Positions 41,227-51,489 of a stretch of DNA of 64,000 bases are shown here, in pieces. Below the pieces are notes generated by a model, which saw nothing but the letters and a program-made list of their open reading frames with translations, searched no databases and was not told where the DNA came from. This DNA comes from Enterobacter hormaechei ATCC 49162 (lineage in GTDB: Bacteria; Pseudomonadota; Gammaproteobacteria; Enterobacterales; Enterobacteriaceae), in NCBI RefSeq assembly GCF_001875655.1, contig NZ_MKEQ01000001.1, positions 186,001-250,000 on the forward strand, read 5' to 3'. The translations under genes and the position numbers were made by a program. Each line of letters begins with the position of its first letter. Position 1 is the first letter of the stretch.

Positions 41227-42240
41227 ATGACACAGCCATTGGCCGGAAAACATATTTTGATAGTTGAAGACGAGCCCGTTTTCCGATCGCTACTGGATTC
41301 GTGGTTATCCTCACTGGGTGCAACCACGTCCCTTGCCGAAGATGGCGTCGAGGCACTGGAAAAGATGGCCAGCATGGCGCCGGATCTGATGATCTGCGAT
41401 CTCGAGATGCCGCGTATGGACGGATTAATGCTGGTGGAAAACCTGCGTAATGAAGGTTATCAGACACCGATACTCGTGATCTCGGCCACCGAAAATATGG
41501 CGGATATTGCTAAGGCGTTGCGTTTAGGTGTGCAGGATATTTTGCTTAAACCGGTCAAAGATTTGAACCGACTGCGTGAAACGGTATTGGCCTGCCTGTA
41601 TCCCAATATGTTTAATTCCCGGGTTGAAGAAGAAGAACGTCTTTTCCAGGACTGGGATGCTTTAGTCAGTAATCCACTCGCGGCTGCGAAGCTGCTTCAG
41701 GAACTCCAGCCGCCTGTGCAGCAAAATATTTCTCATTGCAGAGTAAATTATCGCCAACTGGTAGCGGCTGACCAGCCTGGACTGGTGCTGGATATTGCGC
41801 CGTTATCGGATTCCGATCTCGCCTTTTATTGCCTTGATGTTACCCGGGCGGGAGATAACGGCGTGTTGGCGGCCTTATTACTCCGTGCGCTCTTTAATGG
41901 GTTGCTTCAGGAACAATTATCCCATCAGGGGCAACGGCTTCCTGAGTTAGGCAGTTTACTCAAACAGGTGAACCAACTTTTTCGTCAGGCCAATTTGCCG
42001 GGGCAGTTCCCGCTTCTGGTTGGCTATTATCACAGCGGGTTGAATAACCTTATTCTGGTGTCGGCTGGATTAAATGCCACACTGAATACTGGCGAACACC
42101 ATATTCAGGTGAGTAACGGCGTGCCGTTGGGAACGCTGGGAAACACTTACCTTAATCAAATTAGCCATCGCTGCACCTCCTGGCAGTGCCAAATTTGGGG
42201 GGCGGGAGGGCGGTTACGCTTAATGTTGTCCACGGAGTAA
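41227..42240 (+). CDS. rssB: RssB (Hnr/SprE), adaptor for RpoS proteolysis
   Basis: Delivers sigma-S to ClpXP in growing cells; anti-adaptors release it in stress. It has 337 residues: an N-terminal receiver with D58 ([13 protein letters not shown]) and a C-terminal PP2C-like domain lacking phosphatase activity. The ribosome binding site AGGGGAGG precedes the ATG. Base composition is a little more AT-rich than the neighbouring genes. Confidence 0.96.
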   Translation: MTQPLAGKHILIVEDEPVFRSLLDSWLSSLGATTSLAEDGVEALEKMASMAPDLMICDLEMPRMDGLMLVENLRNEGYQTPILVISATENMADIAKALRLGVQDILLKPVKDLNRLRETVLACLYPNMFNSRVEEEERLFQDWDALVSNPLAAAKLLQELQPPVQQNISHCRVNYRQLVAADQPGLVLDIAPLSDSDLAFYCLDVTRAGDNGVLAALLLRALFNGLLQEQLSHQGQRLPELGSLLKQVNQLFRQANLPGQFPLLVGYYHSGLNNLILVSAGLNATLNTGEHHIQVSNGVPLGTLGNTYLNQISHRCTSWQCQIWGAGGRLRLMLSTE

Positions 42241-42439
42241 GCAGTCAGATTTTATTTTTCAGATTGCTTTACCTGTGTTTTTGCTGGCAGTGCTACTATC
42301 GCTGCAAGTTTCATGCGTATTTGTCTTAATTGATCGGCAACGCGTTCTTTTCAGACCCGTATTAGTGGCTGAGACTGTATACTCAACGCGTTATTTAATG
42401 CATAAAAGTTCAAAACTTGAACAGTTCAGGAGAATTTCA

Positions 42440-43345
42440 ATGGCTGCCCTAAATTCGAAAGTCAGAAAGGCCGTTATCCCGGTGGCGGGATTGGGTACCA
42501 GGATGTTGCCAGCGACGAAGGCAATCCCAAAAGAGATGCTGCCTCTGGTTGATAAGCCATTAATCCAGTATGTCGTGAATGAATGTATTGCAGCAGGTAT
42601 CACCGAAATTGTGCTGGTGACGCATTCATCTAAAAACTCTATCGAAAACCATTTCGATACCAGTTTCGAACTCGAAGCAATGCTGGAAAAACGCGTTAAG
42701 CGCCAGCTGCTGGAGGAAGTACAGTCTATTTGCCCTCCACACGTTACCATTATGCAGGTTCGTCAGGGCCTGGCGAAAGGCCTGGGGCACGCCGTATTGT
42801 GCGCGCATCCGGTAGTGGGTGATGAGCCGGTCGCGGTTATTCTGCCTGACGTTATTCTTGATGAATACGAGTCCGATCTTTCTCAGGAAAACCTGGCGGA
42901 AATGATTAAGCGCTTCGACGAAACCGGCAGCAGCCAGATTATGGTTGAGCCAGTTGACGACGTGACTGCCTATGGTGTGGTTGACTGCAAAGGCGTTAAT
43001 CTGCAACCTGGCGAAAGCGTACCGATGGTTGGCGTTGTTGAAAAACCTAAAGCGGACGTCGCGCCGTCTAACCTTGCTGTCGTGGGCCGTTACGTACTGA
43101 GTGCCGAAATTTGGGCGCTGCTGGCGAAAACGCCTCCAGGTGCGGGCGATGAAATCCAGCTGACAGATGCTATCGATATGCTGATCGAGAAAGAGACCGT
43201 GGAAGCCTACCATATGAAAGGTAAGAGCCATGACTGCGGGAATAAGCTCGGTTATATGCAGGCATTCGTCGAGTATGGTATTCGCCATAACAGCCTGGGT
43301 GAAGAATTTAAAGCCTGGCTCAAAGGTAGCATGGGTATTAAGTAA
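42440..43345 (+). CDS. galU: UTP-glucose-1-phosphate uridylyltransferase
   Basis: Makes UDP-glucose for lipopolysaccharide, trehalose, membrane-derived oligosaccharides and galactose use. It has 301 residues from the ATG at 42440 (CAGGAG upstream), one fewer than E. coli. The nucleotidyltransferase motif [19 protein letters not shown] is at residues 15-33. The open frame extends upstream without family similarity. A terminator follows. Confidence 0.97.
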   Translation: MAALNSKVRKAVIPVAGLGTRMLPATKAIPKEMLPLVDKPLIQYVVNECIAAGITEIVLVTHSSKNSIENHFDTSFELEAMLEKRVKRQLLEEVQSICPPHVTIMQVRQGLAKGLGHAVLCAHPVVGDEPVAVILPDVILDEYESDLSQENLAEMIKRFDETGSSQIMVEPVDDVTAYGVVDCKGVNLQPGESVPMVGVVEKPKADVAPSNLAVVGRYVLSAEIWALLAKTPPGAGDEIQLTDAIDMLIEKETVEAYHMKGKSHDCGNKLGYMQAFVEYGIRHNSLGEEFKAWLKGSMGIK

Positions 43346-43370
43346 TAAGATTCACAGCCCAGTGAACAAG

Positions 43371-43400
43371 ACCGGTGTGGCAATGCCCACCGGTTTTTTT
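43371..43400 (+). terminator. Intrinsic terminator after galU
   Basis: ACCGGTG pairs with CACCGGT across a ten-base loop, followed by six T. Confidence 0.85.
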
Positions 43401-43503
43401 ATGTCTGTCGCACCGTAATTGGTGGGGGATTGTCAAGGACGTTAAATAGTGAACCTCACAATATGACAGAATGTAAGGAGATGTTCGGGCGAATAATACA
43501 GGC

Positions 43504-43533
43504 AAAAAAAATCCCGCATTAAGCGGGATTTTT
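43504..43533 (-). terminator. Intrinsic terminator after hns
   Basis: AATCCCGC and GCGGGATT pair around ATTAA, with A-runs to the left and T-runs to the right. On the minus strand it ends hns 16 bp after its stop codon. Confidence 0.9.
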
Positions 43534-43548
43534 CAGAATCTTTCCAGA

Positions 43549-43962
43549 TTAATCCTTGATCAGGAAGTCATCCAGCTGTTTACCTTGTTCGTCCATTGCT
43601 TTCTTGATTACAGCAGGAGTACGACCCTGGCCGGTCCAGGTTTTCTCTTCGCCGTTCTCATCGATGTAGCTATATTTAGCAGGACGTGCCGCGCGTTTTG
43701 CTTTGGTACCGGTTTTAGCCGCAGCCATGCTGTTCAGCAATTCGTTTGGATCGATACCATCGGCAATCAGCATTTCACGATATTGTTGCAGTTTACGTGT
43801 ACGTTCTTCGATTTCAGCCGCAGCTGCGCTTTCTTCTTCACGACGTTCGTTAACTACAACTTCTAATTTTTCGAGCATTTCTTCAAGCGTCTCAAGGGTA
43901 CATTCTCTTGCCTGCGCACGAAGAGTACGGATGTTGTTCAGAATTTTAAGTGCTTCGCTCAT
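43549..43962 (-). CDS. hns: H-NS nucleoid-associated silencer
   Basis: A 137-residue DNA-binding protein that silences AT-rich and horizontally acquired DNA. The N-terminal helical oligomerisation domain (residues 1-80, coiled coil with [14 protein letters not shown]) is joined by a linker to the C-terminal DNA-binding domain. The hook [16 protein letters not shown] (Q-G-R) is intact. The start is ATG 43962. It has the E. coli length and near-identical sequence. Upstream DNA is AT-rich, as expected for autoregulation. Confidence 0.98.
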   Translation of the reverse strand: MSEALKILNNIRTLRAQARECTLETLEEMLEKLEVVVNERREEESAAAAEIEERTRKLQQYREMLIADGIDPNELLNSMAAAKTGTKAKRAARPAKYSYIDENGEEKTWTGQGRTPAVIKKAMDEQGKQLDDFLIKD

Positions 43963-44006
43963 TGTAGTAATCTCAAACTTATAATGGGGGTGGGTTTGTT
44001 GTCCTA

Positions 44007-44035
44007 ATAATAGAGCCTTAATTTCACTTGTGCAA
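44007..44035 (-). promoter_or_regulatory. hns promoter
   Basis: On the minus strand TTGCAC, a 17-bp spacer and TATTAT form a good sigma-70 promoter. It gives a start about 38 bp upstream of the hns ATG, where the E. coli hns promoter lies. Confidence 0.8.
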
Positions 44036-44512
44036 TAGGTGGGAATGTAAGGAATTCAAAAAATACAAAATTAACGTCGCTATTATTAATTACGCTAACT
44101 TAAATTTCATTGTTTGTCGGGACTGTGAGATATCGTTTCAAACGGCAAAAGTGCATCATTTGCATGTTTGTTTTGTGACTTTTACCTCAGGAATTATAGT
44201 TGCGGTTGATAAATATCAGCCTTTTGTATTACCCCGGGGAAGCGTAGCGAAGACAAGAATAGTTAATAAATAGTGAATTTTAATGAACGAAGAAGCCACT
44301 ATAAAAAGAAGTGTTATCTCCGGCCATGGGTTCAGCTTATTGTCAGTGCTAAATGCCTTTACTGCCTGTTTTAACGCATTATTTTGCACTATTCGCGAAG
44401 AGTTTACCGGTGTCTCACCGCCTGGCGTGTGCAGCCCACCGCTGATAACAGTACAAAATATGGTACAATGATCCATTGGGAATATTACACATTGATTAGG
44501 GTTCTTCGGCCA
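44036..44512. other. AT-rich hns-tdk intergenic region
   Basis: About 480 bp without a convincing gene. It is far more AT-rich than the surrounding coding DNA and has scattered A/T tracts, consistent with bent DNA bound by H-NS itself. An 81-codon open frame at 44028-44273 has no family similarity and lacks a good ribosome binding site. The tdk promoter must lie towards the right end; TGGTACAAT at 44461 is a possible extended -10. Confidence 0.6.
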
Positions 44513-45127
44513 ATGGCACAACTTTATTTCTACTATTCGGCAATGAATGCCGGGAAATCAACGGCGTTACTGCAATCCTCATACAATTATCAGGAGCGGG
44601 GGATGCGTAGCGTTGTTTATACCGCCGAAATCGACGATCGCTTTGGGGCAGGGAAGGTGAGTTCAAGAATAGGGCTCTCGTCGCCTGCAAGGCTGTTTAA
44701 CCCTCAAACGAACCTGCTGGAAGACATTCGTGCCGAGCATGCCGCTAAGCCTGTCCATTGCGTGCTGGTTGATGAAAGCCAGTTCCTGACCCGAGAGCAG
44801 GTCCATGCGCTTTCAGAGGTTGTTGATGAGCTGGATATTCCCGTGCTTTGCTATGGCTTACGTACCGATTTTCGTGGGGAGCTATTTGCTGGCAGCCAGT
44901 ATCTTCTTGCCTGGTCGGATAAGCTGGTTGAGCTGAAAACGATCTGCTTTTGTGGCCGTAAGGCAAGTATGGTTCTGCGCCTGGACCAGTCTGGCAAACC
45001 CTACGCTGATGGCGAGCAGGTGGTGATAGGAGGCAATGAACGTTATGTCTCGGTCTGCCGCAAGCATTATAAAGAGGCGCTGGCTGTAGGCTCGCTGACG
45101 GCGTTACAGGGCGACAATCGAAAATAA
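44513..45127 (+). CDS. tdk: Thymidine kinase
   Basis: Phosphorylates thymidine and deoxyuridine in nucleoside salvage. It has 204 residues from ATG 44513, like E. coli Tdk (205). The P-loop is SAMNAGKST (residues 9-17), the catalytic Glu lies in LVDESQFL, and the structural zinc site is C-F-C-G with the late C-x-x-H. The upstream open frame is not conserved. It converges on adhE across a shared terminator. Confidence 0.96.
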   Translation: MAQLYFYYSAMNAGKSTALLQSSYNYQERGMRSVVYTAEIDDRFGAGKVSSRIGLSSPARLFNPQTNLLEDIRAEHAAKPVHCVLVDESQFLTREQVHALSEVVDELDIPVLCYGLRTDFRGELFAGSQYLLAWSDKLVELKTICFCGRKASMVLRLDQSGKPYADGEQVVIGGNERYVSVCRKHYKEALAVGSLTALQGDNRK

Positions 45128-45155
45128 TCAGAATGTTTTACTGATTCTCAGATAT

Positions 45156-45183
45156 AAAAAAACCCGCCATCGGCGGGTTTTTT
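45156..45183. terminator. Bidirectional terminator between tdk and adhE
   Basis: AACCCGCC and GGCGGGTT pair around ATC, with A-runs and T-runs on either side. Confidence 0.9.
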
Positions 45184-45196
45184 GTCAAACTGTCAA

Positions 45197-47878
45197 TCAA
45201 GCATTTTTCTTCGCTTTCTTGTCAGCCTTTACCACTGCGGGGATATCAACTTTCACAGCAGCGGCATCGCTTTCAGTGAAGTTACGACCGTAATAGGTAT
45301 CCAGCAGGATCTGTTTCAGTTCGGAAATCAGTGGGTAGCGCGGGTTAGCACCAGTACACTGGTCATCGAATGCATCTTCAGACAGCTTATCTACGTGAGC
45401 GAGGAAGTCAGCTTCCTGAACGCCCGCTTCGCGGATAGATTTTGGAATACCCAGTTCAGCCTTCAGGCTTTCCAGCCATGCCAGCAGTTTCTCGATCTTC
45501 GCGGCAGTACGGTCGCCCGGTGCGCTCAGACCCAGGTGATCGGCGATTTCAGCATAGCGACGGCGAGCCTGTGGACGGTCGTATTGGCTGAATGCAGTCT
45601 GCTTGGTTGGGTTGTCATTAGCGTTATAACGGATAACGTTGCTGATCAACAGGGCGTTCGCCAGACCGTGAGGAATGTGGAACTGTGAACCCAGCTTGTG
45701 CGCCATGGAGTGACAGACACCCAGGAAGGCGTTAGCAAACGCAATGCCCGCGATGGTTGCTGCACTGTGTACACGTTCACGCGCTACAGGGTTTTTCGAA
45801 CCTTCGTTGTAAGACGCTGGCAGGTTTTCTTTCAGCAGTTTCAGCGCCTGCAAAGCCTGACCGTCAGAGAACTCAGAAGCCAGTACGGAAACGTAAGCTT
45901 CCAGAGCGTGAGTCACCGCATCCAGACCACCGAACGCACACAGTGATTTCGGCATTTCCATGACCAGGTTGGCGTCAACGATAGCCATGTCTGGCGTCAG
46001 TGCGTAGTCAGCCAGCGGATATTTCTGACCGGTTGCATCATCAGTCACAACGGCAAATGGCGTCACTTCTGAACCAGTACCGGAAGTGGTGGTGACGGCG
46101 ATCATTTTCGCTTTCACGCCCATTTTCGGGAACTTGTAGATACGTTTACGGATATCCATAAAGCGCAGCGCCAGTTCTTCGAAGTGCGTTTCCGGATGCT
46201 CGTACATGACCCACATAATTTTCGCGGCATCCATTGGGGAACCGCCACCCAGTGCGATGATCACATCTGGTTTGAAGGAGTTCGCCAGTTCAGCACCTTT
46301 ACGTACAACGCTCAGGGTTGGGTCAGCTTCAACTTCAAAGAAGACTTCAGTTTCGACGCCAGCCGCTTTCAGAACAGAGGTGATCTGGTCTGCATAGCCA
46401 TTGTTGAACAGGAAACGGTCAGTCACGATGAGCGCACGTTTGTGGCCATCAGTAATCACTTCATCCAGCGCGATTGGCAGAGAGCCGCGGCGGAAGTAGA
46501 TAGATTTCGGAAGTTTGTGCCACAACATGTTTTCAGCTCGCTTAGCAACGGTTTTCTTGTTGATCAGGTGTTTTGGACCAACGTTTTCAGAGATGGAGTT
46601 ACCACCCCAGGAACCACAACCCAGAGTCAGGGAAGGTGCGAGTTTGAAGTTGTACAGGTCACCGATACCACCCTGAGAAGCAGGGGTGTTAATCAGGATA
46701 CGTGCCGTTTTCATCTTCTGACCGAAGTAAGCAACGCGCTCAGGCTGGTTATCCTGGTCAGTGTACAGGCATGAGGTGTGACCGATACCGCCCATGGCAA
46801 CCAGTTTCTCGGCTTTTTCTACCGCGTCATCGAAATCTTTCGCACGGTACATTGCCAGCGTCGGGGACAGTTTTTCGTGAGCAAATGGCTCACTTTCATC
46901 AACGACTTTAACTTCACCAATCAGAATTTTGGTGGTAGCAGGAACGCTAAAGCCCGCGAGTTCAGCAATTTTATACGCTGGCTGACCTACGATAGCCGCG
47001 TTCAGCGCACCATTTTTCAGAATCACGTCCTGAACGGCTTTCAGTTCTTTACCCTGCAACAGGTAGCCGCCATGGCTGGCGAAACGTTCACGCACGGCAT
47101 CGTATACTGAATCAACCACGACAACAGACTGTTCAGATGCGCAGATAACGCCGTTATCGAAGGTTTTTGACATCAGCACAGAAGCAACAGCGCGCTTGAT
47201 ATCAGCCGTTTCGTCAATCACCACAGGGGTATTACCTGCACCTACGCCGATGGCAGGTTTACCGGAACTGTATGCGGCTTTAACCATACCAGGACCACCG
47301 GTCGCCAGAATCAGGTTAATGTCCGGGTGATGCATCAGGGCGTTGGACAGTTCAACAGAAGGTTGGTCGATCCAGCCGATCAGATCTTTCGGTGCACCTG
47401 CTGCAATAGCAGCCTGAAGCACGATATCTGCTGCTTTGTTGGTGGCTTCCTTCGCACGTGGATGCGGGGAGAAAATGATTGCGTTACGTGTTTTCAGGCT
47501 GATAAGAGATTTGAAGATGGCGGTAGAGGTTGGGTTAGTGGTTGGAACGATACCGCAAATGATGCCGATCGGTTCTGCAATGGTGATGGTGCCGAAAGTA
47601 TCGTCTTCTGACAGCACACCGCAGGTTTTCTCATCTTTATAGGCGTTGTAGATATACTCTGAAGCAAAGTGGTTTTTGATCACTTTATCTTCAACGATAC
47701 CCATACCGGATTCGGCAACGGCCATTTTAGCGAGAGGGATTCGAGCATCAGCAGCAGCCAGAGCGGCCGCGCGGAAGATTTTATCAACCTGTTCTTGGGT
47801 GAAATTGGCATATTCACGCTGGGCTTTTTTCACGCGCTCGACGAGGGCGTTCAGTTCAGCGATATTAGTAACAGCCAT
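45197..47878 (-). CDS. adhE: Bifunctional acetaldehyde-CoA/alcohol dehydrogenase AdhE
   Basis: Reduces acetyl-CoA to ethanol by way of acetaldehyde in fermentation, using two NADH; it assembles into spirosomes. It has 893 residues from ATG 47878 with AGGAG upstream. The N-terminal aldehyde dehydrogenase half has the catalytic Cys in [10 protein letters not shown] (near 246). The C-terminal iron alcohol dehydrogenase half has [10 protein letters not shown] and the metal-binding histidine in [16 protein letters not shown] sequence. The C-terminal Lys/Ala tail differs from E. coli. A long leader with an inverted repeat precedes it. Confidence 0.97.
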   Translation of the reverse strand: MAVTNIAELNALVERVKKAQREYANFTQEQVDKIFRAAALAAADARIPLAKMAVAESGMGIVEDKVIKNHFASEYIYNAYKDEKTCGVLSEDDTFGTITIAEPIGIICGIVPTTNPTSTAIFKSLISLKTRNAIIFSPHPRAKEATNKAADIVLQAAIAAGAPKDLIGWIDQPSVELSNALMHHPDINLILATGGPGMVKAAYSSGKPAIGVGAGNTPVVIDETADIKRAVASVLMSKTFDNGVICASEQSVVVVDSVYDAVRERFASHGGYLLQGKELKAVQDVILKNGALNAAIVGQPAYKIAELAGFSVPATTKILIGEVKVVDESEPFAHEKLSPTLAMYRAKDFDDAVEKAEKLVAMGGIGHTSCLYTDQDNQPERVAYFGQKMKTARILINTPASQGGIGDLYNFKLAPSLTLGCGSWGGNSISENVGPKHLINKKTVAKRAENMLWHKLPKSIYFRRGSLPIALDEVITDGHKRALIVTDRFLFNNGYADQITSVLKAAGVETEVFFEVEADPTLSVVRKGAELANSFKPDVIIALGGGSPMDAAKIMWVMYEHPETHFEELALRFMDIRKRIYKFPKMGVKAKMIAVTTTSGTGSEVTPFAVVTDDATGQKYPLADYALTPDMAIVDANLVMEMPKSLCAFGGLDAVTHALEAYVSVLASEFSDGQALQALKLLKENLPASYNEGSKNPVARERVHSAATIAGIAFANAFLGVCHSMAHKLGSQFHIPHGLANALLISNVIRYNANDNPTKQTAFSQYDRPQARRRYAEIADHLGLSAPGDRTAAKIEKLLAWLESLKAELGIPKSIREAGVQEADFLAHVDKLSEDAFDDQCTGANPRYPLISELKQILLDTYYGRNFTESDAAAVKVDIPAVVKADKKAKKNA

Positions 47879-47902
47879 AATGCTCTCCTGATAATGTTTA
47901 AA

Positions 47903-48023
47903 CTCTTTTAGTAAACCAGCGCTCGATACGTCTGACAGTATAGTCAGAGCCGATCCCACTTGCGTAACACACAGTAAAACAAAGGATTACTCACTGCTTC
48001 CGCTCACTAATTTACTAAAAGAG
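47903..48023 (-). promoter_or_regulatory. Structured 5' leader of adhE with long-range inverted repeat
   Basis: A perfect 13-bp inverted repeat, CTCTTTTAGTAAA at 47903-47915 and TTTACTAAAAGAG at 48011-48023, brackets 95 nt. Its inner arm ends 24 nt before the adhE ATG, next to the AGGAG site. In E. coli adhE mRNA has an inhibitory leader that RNase III must cut before translation; this pairing is a good candidate for that structure. The remaining leader and promoter DNA up to ychE (48024-48358) is AT-rich without sites I can assign. Confidence 0.7.
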
Positions 48024-48358
48024 CCTTACCTTAGCATCCTACCTTTTTGATAGGTGATCTCCCTGGTGGCGTAATCAAGATTACTAACTTCTGAGTACGG
48101 AAATCATGATCAGGATCAATTTTGTCCTAAGCTGATACCTTTCAGCAGGGTTATTTTGTGCTAATTATTCCACTGTTAAATAATTAAGTAACTATTGGAA
48201 GTGAAGCTATCATTGATTACACAAATGTTTAACATCATGAATTGATAATGTTTTAGAACAGATTTCTGGTGAAGTGTGCGGCTAAAAAGCGTATCTTCAG
48301 CGCGGATTTATCATGACACGCTGTCATTCCCTGGCCATGCTCAATTGCGGAGCTTAAT

Positions 48359-49006
48359 GTGATTCAAACGCTCTTTGATTTCCCTACATATTTTAAGTTT
48401 TTTATCGGCTTGTTTGCCCTGGTCAACCCGGTAGGGATCATCCCTGTCTTCATTAGTATGACCAGCTATCAGACGGCCGCCGCACGAAATAAAACCAACC
48501 TGACAGCAAACCTGTCGGTGGCGATCATCTTGCTTACGTCTCTTTTTCTCGGGGACGCCATTCTACAGGTCTTCGGCATCTCGATTGATTCGTTCCGTAT
48601 AGCGGGTGGGATCCTGGTGGTGACGATAGCGATGTCGATGATCAGCGGCAAGCTGGGGGAAGATAAACAGAACAAGCAGGAAAAATCAGAGACCGCGATC
48701 CGCGAGAGTATCGGCGTGGTGCCTCTGGCACTGCCGCTGATGGCAGGCCCGGGGGCAATCAGTTCCACCATTGTCTGGGGAACGCGCTACCACAGCCTGA
48801 TGCACCTGATTGGCTTTTCAGTCGCCATTGCGCTGTTCGCGCTGTGTTGCTGGGGCGTTTTCCGTATGGCGCCATGGCTGGTTCGCTTGCTGGGACAAAC
48901 GGGTATCAACGTGATTACCCGTATCATGGGCCTGTTGTTAATGGCGTTGGGCATCGAATTTATCGTTACCGGTATAAAAAGTATATTCCCCGGATTATTA
49001 CACTGA
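48359..49006 (+). CDS. ychE: YchE, MarC-family inner-membrane protein
   Basis: A 215-residue protein with six hydrophobic segments, of the MarC/UPF0056 family; function unknown. The start is GTG 48359, with GGAG seven bases upstream, matching the E. coli start MIQT. Family blocks are FALVNPVGIIPVF, SFRIAGGILV and VPLALPLMAGPGAIS. It is followed by a terminator. Confidence 0.95.
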   Translation: MIQTLFDFPTYFKFFIGLFALVNPVGIIPVFISMTSYQTAAARNKTNLTANLSVAIILLTSLFLGDAILQVFGISIDSFRIAGGILVVTIAMSMISGKLGEDKQNKQEKSETAIRESIGVVPLALPLMAGPGAISSTIVWGTRYHSLMHLIGFSVAIALFALCCWGVFRMAPWLVRLLGQTGINVITRIMGLLLMALGIEFIVTGIKSIFPGLLH

Positions 49007-49021
49007 CTTTCATTTGAAAGA

Positions 49022-49046
49022 ACGGAGCCAGCGGCTCCGTTTTTTT
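49022..49046 (+). terminator. Intrinsic terminator after ychE
   Basis: ACGGAGCC pairs perfectly with GGCTCCGT around AGC, then six T. Confidence 0.92.
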
Positions 49047-49775
49047 ACGTGATTATCTGCAAATCATATAAATAAAGTTGAAATGGGCGTCAGCCATAAT
49101 AAGTTCTACTAATAACTCTCTTTTGTTGTTTTTCAATAGGTTGTTTATTTTCATTTCCCCCTTCCGCGCATAAAACCTTCAAACACTCTGTTATTTTACT
49201 CACATGATACTCTGGGGCTTGCTGACAGATAACCGAAATGATATTAGTAATTTCGACGCAGACCCAGACGAATGTGCTAAATAATAATCAGTTGTTAAAT
49301 TATCGTGAAAATTTATTCGGAAAGGCCATGTCGCTGCGTCTGAAGCAAGGTTTTTCTGTAACCATGTGAAAATTATCTATTTTTTCTGATTTTTGTATGG
49401 GTGAGGGTGGGTGTCATAGATGTGCCAACCATCGTAAAAGAGAAATGCTTAACAAATTTGCAAAATGTATTGGCGAGAGTTGGCACCATTTGGTACTTTC
49501 CGGCCTTATATTTCGCACCATTAAACAAGTTGATGAGAACTATTTTCATATAGCCCTCACCTGAGATATCCAACGCATCTCTCTGACAGGGGAGAGGTGT
49601 GAAGAATCGACGCAAGACCGCCGTACGAGCGGTCAGTAATAATGAAGTCGGTGATAGCAAGAAGTAAAAAAAGAACCTGACAGTAGCAAAAAAAACTCCT
49701 GCGCTGTACAGGCCCCAACAGGGGATTACACAACTGGCGAAGGCCAGTCATTATAATGAGTGGAGTATCAACACA
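49047..49775 (+). promoter_or_regulatory. Long oppA upstream region and structured leader
   Basis: About 730 bp without a supported gene. The first 450 bp are AT-rich and should hold the promoter; I could not pick a convincing -35/-10 pair. The last 170 bp look like an RNA leader with three hairpins: GACCGC/GCGGTC (49616-49634), CCCC-AACA-GGGG (about 49713-49724) and ACTGGC-GAAG-GCCAGT (about 49733-49748), the last lying 12 bp before the ribosome binding site TGGAG. Open frames here have no family similarity. Confidence 0.55.
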
Positions 49776-49778
49776 ATG
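49768..49778 (+). promoter_or_regulatory. Candidate GcvB sRNA target at the oppA start
   Basis: TCAACACAATG covers the stretch between the TGGAG site and the oppA ATG. CAACACAA is complementary to the GU-rich R1 seed of GcvB, which represses oppA in E. coli and Salmonella. The gcvB gene is not in this window. Confidence 0.5.
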
Positions 49779-51407
49779 TCCATCATCACAAAAAAAAGTC
49801 TGGTAGCGGCGGGGATTTTAACTGCGCTAATCGCGGGCAACGCTGCAATGGCTGCGGACGTTCCTGCTGGTGTTCAACTGGCTGAGAAGCAAACGCTGGT
49901 CCGTAATAACGGTGCGGAAGTGCAGTCACTTGATCCGCACAAAATTGAAGGTGTTCCAGAGTCTAACGTTAACCGCGATCTGTTTGAAGGTCTGCTGGTG
50001 ACTGACGTCGACGGCCACCCGGCTCCGGGTGTGGCAGAAAAATGGGACAACAAAGATTTTAAAGTCTGGACCTTCCATCTGCGTAAAGATGCCAAATGGT
50101 CCGACGGTACACCGGTTACCGCCGAAGATTTCGTGTACAGCTGGCAGCGTCTGGCGGATCCGAATACCGCCTCCCCGTATGCGAGTTATCTCCAGTATGG
50201 CCATATTGCCAATATCGATGAGATCATCACGGGTAAAAAGCCCGTTACCGACCTGGGCGTAAAAGCCATTGATGCCAACACCTTTGAAGTGACGTTGAGC
50301 GAACCTGTTCCGTACTTCTATAAGTTGCTGGTTCACCCGTCCGTCTCCCCGGTACCAAAATCCGCAGTTGAAAAGTTTGGTGAAAAATGGACCCAGCCTG
50401 CGAATATCGTGACCAACGGTGCATATAAGTTGAAGGACTGGGTCGTTAACGAACGCATGGTGCTGGAGCGCAACCCGCAGTATTGGGATAATGCGAAGAC
50501 CGTTATCAATCAGGTGACTTATCTGCCAATCTCTTCTGAAGTGACGGACGTAAACCGCTACCGCAGCGGTGAAATCGACATGACCTATAACAACATGCCG
50601 ATTGAACTGTTCCAGAAGCTGAAAAAAGAGATCCCGAAAGAAGTTCACGTCGATCCGTATCTGTGCACCTACTATTACGAAATTAACAACCAGAAAGCAC
50701 CGTTTACCGACGTACGTGTTCGTACCGCACTGAAGCTGGCTCTGGATCGCGACATTATCGTGAATAAAGTGAAGAATCAGGGCGACCTGCCGGCTTACAG
50801 CTATACGCCGCCTTACACCGACGGTATGAAACTGGTTGAACCTGAATGGTTTAAATGGTCCCAGGAAAAACGTAACGAAGAAGCGAAAAAACTGCTGGCT
50901 GAAGCTGGCTATACCGCCGACAAGCCGCTGACCTTTAGCCTGCTGTACAACACTTCCGATCTGCATAAAAAACTGGCTATCGCCGTCGCGTCAATCTGGA
51001 AGAAAAACCTCGGCGTGAACGTGAAGCTGGAAAACCAGGAATGGAAAACCTTCCTCGATACGCGTCATCAGGGTACCTTTGACGTGGCACGTGCAGGATG
51101 GTGCGCGGACTATAACGAACCGACCTCATTCCTGAACACCATGCTGAGCGACAGTTCGAACAATACCGCACACTATAAGAGCCCGGCGTTTGATAAGCTG
51201 ATTGGCGACACCCTGAAGGTGGCAGATGACGCCCAGCGCGCCGATCTGTACGCCAAATCAGAACAACAGCTCGATAAAGACTCTGCGATCGTTCCGGTCT
51301 ACTACTACGTTAACGCCCGCCTGGTGAAACCATGGGTAGGGGGTTATACCGGTAAAGACCCGTTGGATAATATTTCCGTTAAGAATCTTTATATTATCAA
51401 GCATTAA
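49776..51407 (+). CDS. oppA: Oligopeptide ABC transporter, periplasmic binding protein OppA
   Basis: Binds peptides of two to five residues with little side-chain preference and hands them to OppBCDF. It has 543 residues, with a Sec signal peptide ending at AMA-ADVP (about residue 26). It belongs to SBP family 5; conserved blocks are SLDPHKIEG, FHLRKDAKWSDGTPV and FDVARAGWCADYNEP. It is separated from oppB by 82 bp, and in E. coli it is made in excess over the other subunits. Confidence 0.97.
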   Translation: MSIITKKSLVAAGILTALIAGNAAMAADVPAGVQLAEKQTLVRNNGAEVQSLDPHKIEGVPESNVNRDLFEGLLVTDVDGHPAPGVAEKWDNKDFKVWTFHLRKDAKWSDGTPVTAEDFVYSWQRLADPNTASPYASYLQYGHIANIDEIITGKKPVTDLGVKAIDANTFEVTLSEPVPYFYKLLVHPSVSPVPKSAVEKFGEKWTQPANIVTNGAYKLKDWVVNERMVLERNPQYWDNAKTVINQVTYLPISSEVTDVNRYRSGEIDMTYNNMPIELFQKLKKEIPKEVHVDPYLCTYYYEINNQKAPFTDVRVRTALKLALDRDIIVNKVKNQGDLPAYSYTPPYTDGMKLVEPEWFKWSQEKRNEEAKKLLAEAGYTADKPLTFSLLYNTSDLHKKLAIAVASIWKKNLGVNVKLENQEWKTFLDTRHQGTFDVARAGWCADYNEPTSFLNTMLSDSSNNTAHYKSPAFDKLIGDTLKVADDAQRADLYAKSEQQLDKDSAIVPVYYYVNARLVKPWVGGYTGKDPLDNISVKNLYIIKH

Positions 51408-51489
51408 TGGCAATACGTGGGGCGAGCGAGCTTGCCCCACTGTGTCTACTTTGTAACATTCATCAGGCACACGCCAGAAGGTACGGGCA

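Noticed and set aside
42275..42439. N-terminal extension of galU suggested by the open frame
   Set aside because: Residues before MAALNSKV have no similarity to GalU, while the ATG at 42440 has a CAGGAG site and gives the expected length.
44028..44273. 81-codon frame between hns and tdk
   Set aside because: It is AT-rich, overlaps the hns promoter, lacks a ribosome binding site and resembles no family; treated as regulatory DNA.
49373..49660. 95-codon minus-strand frame upstream of oppA
   Set aside because: Poor start, no family similarity, and it lies in the oppA promoter/leader region.
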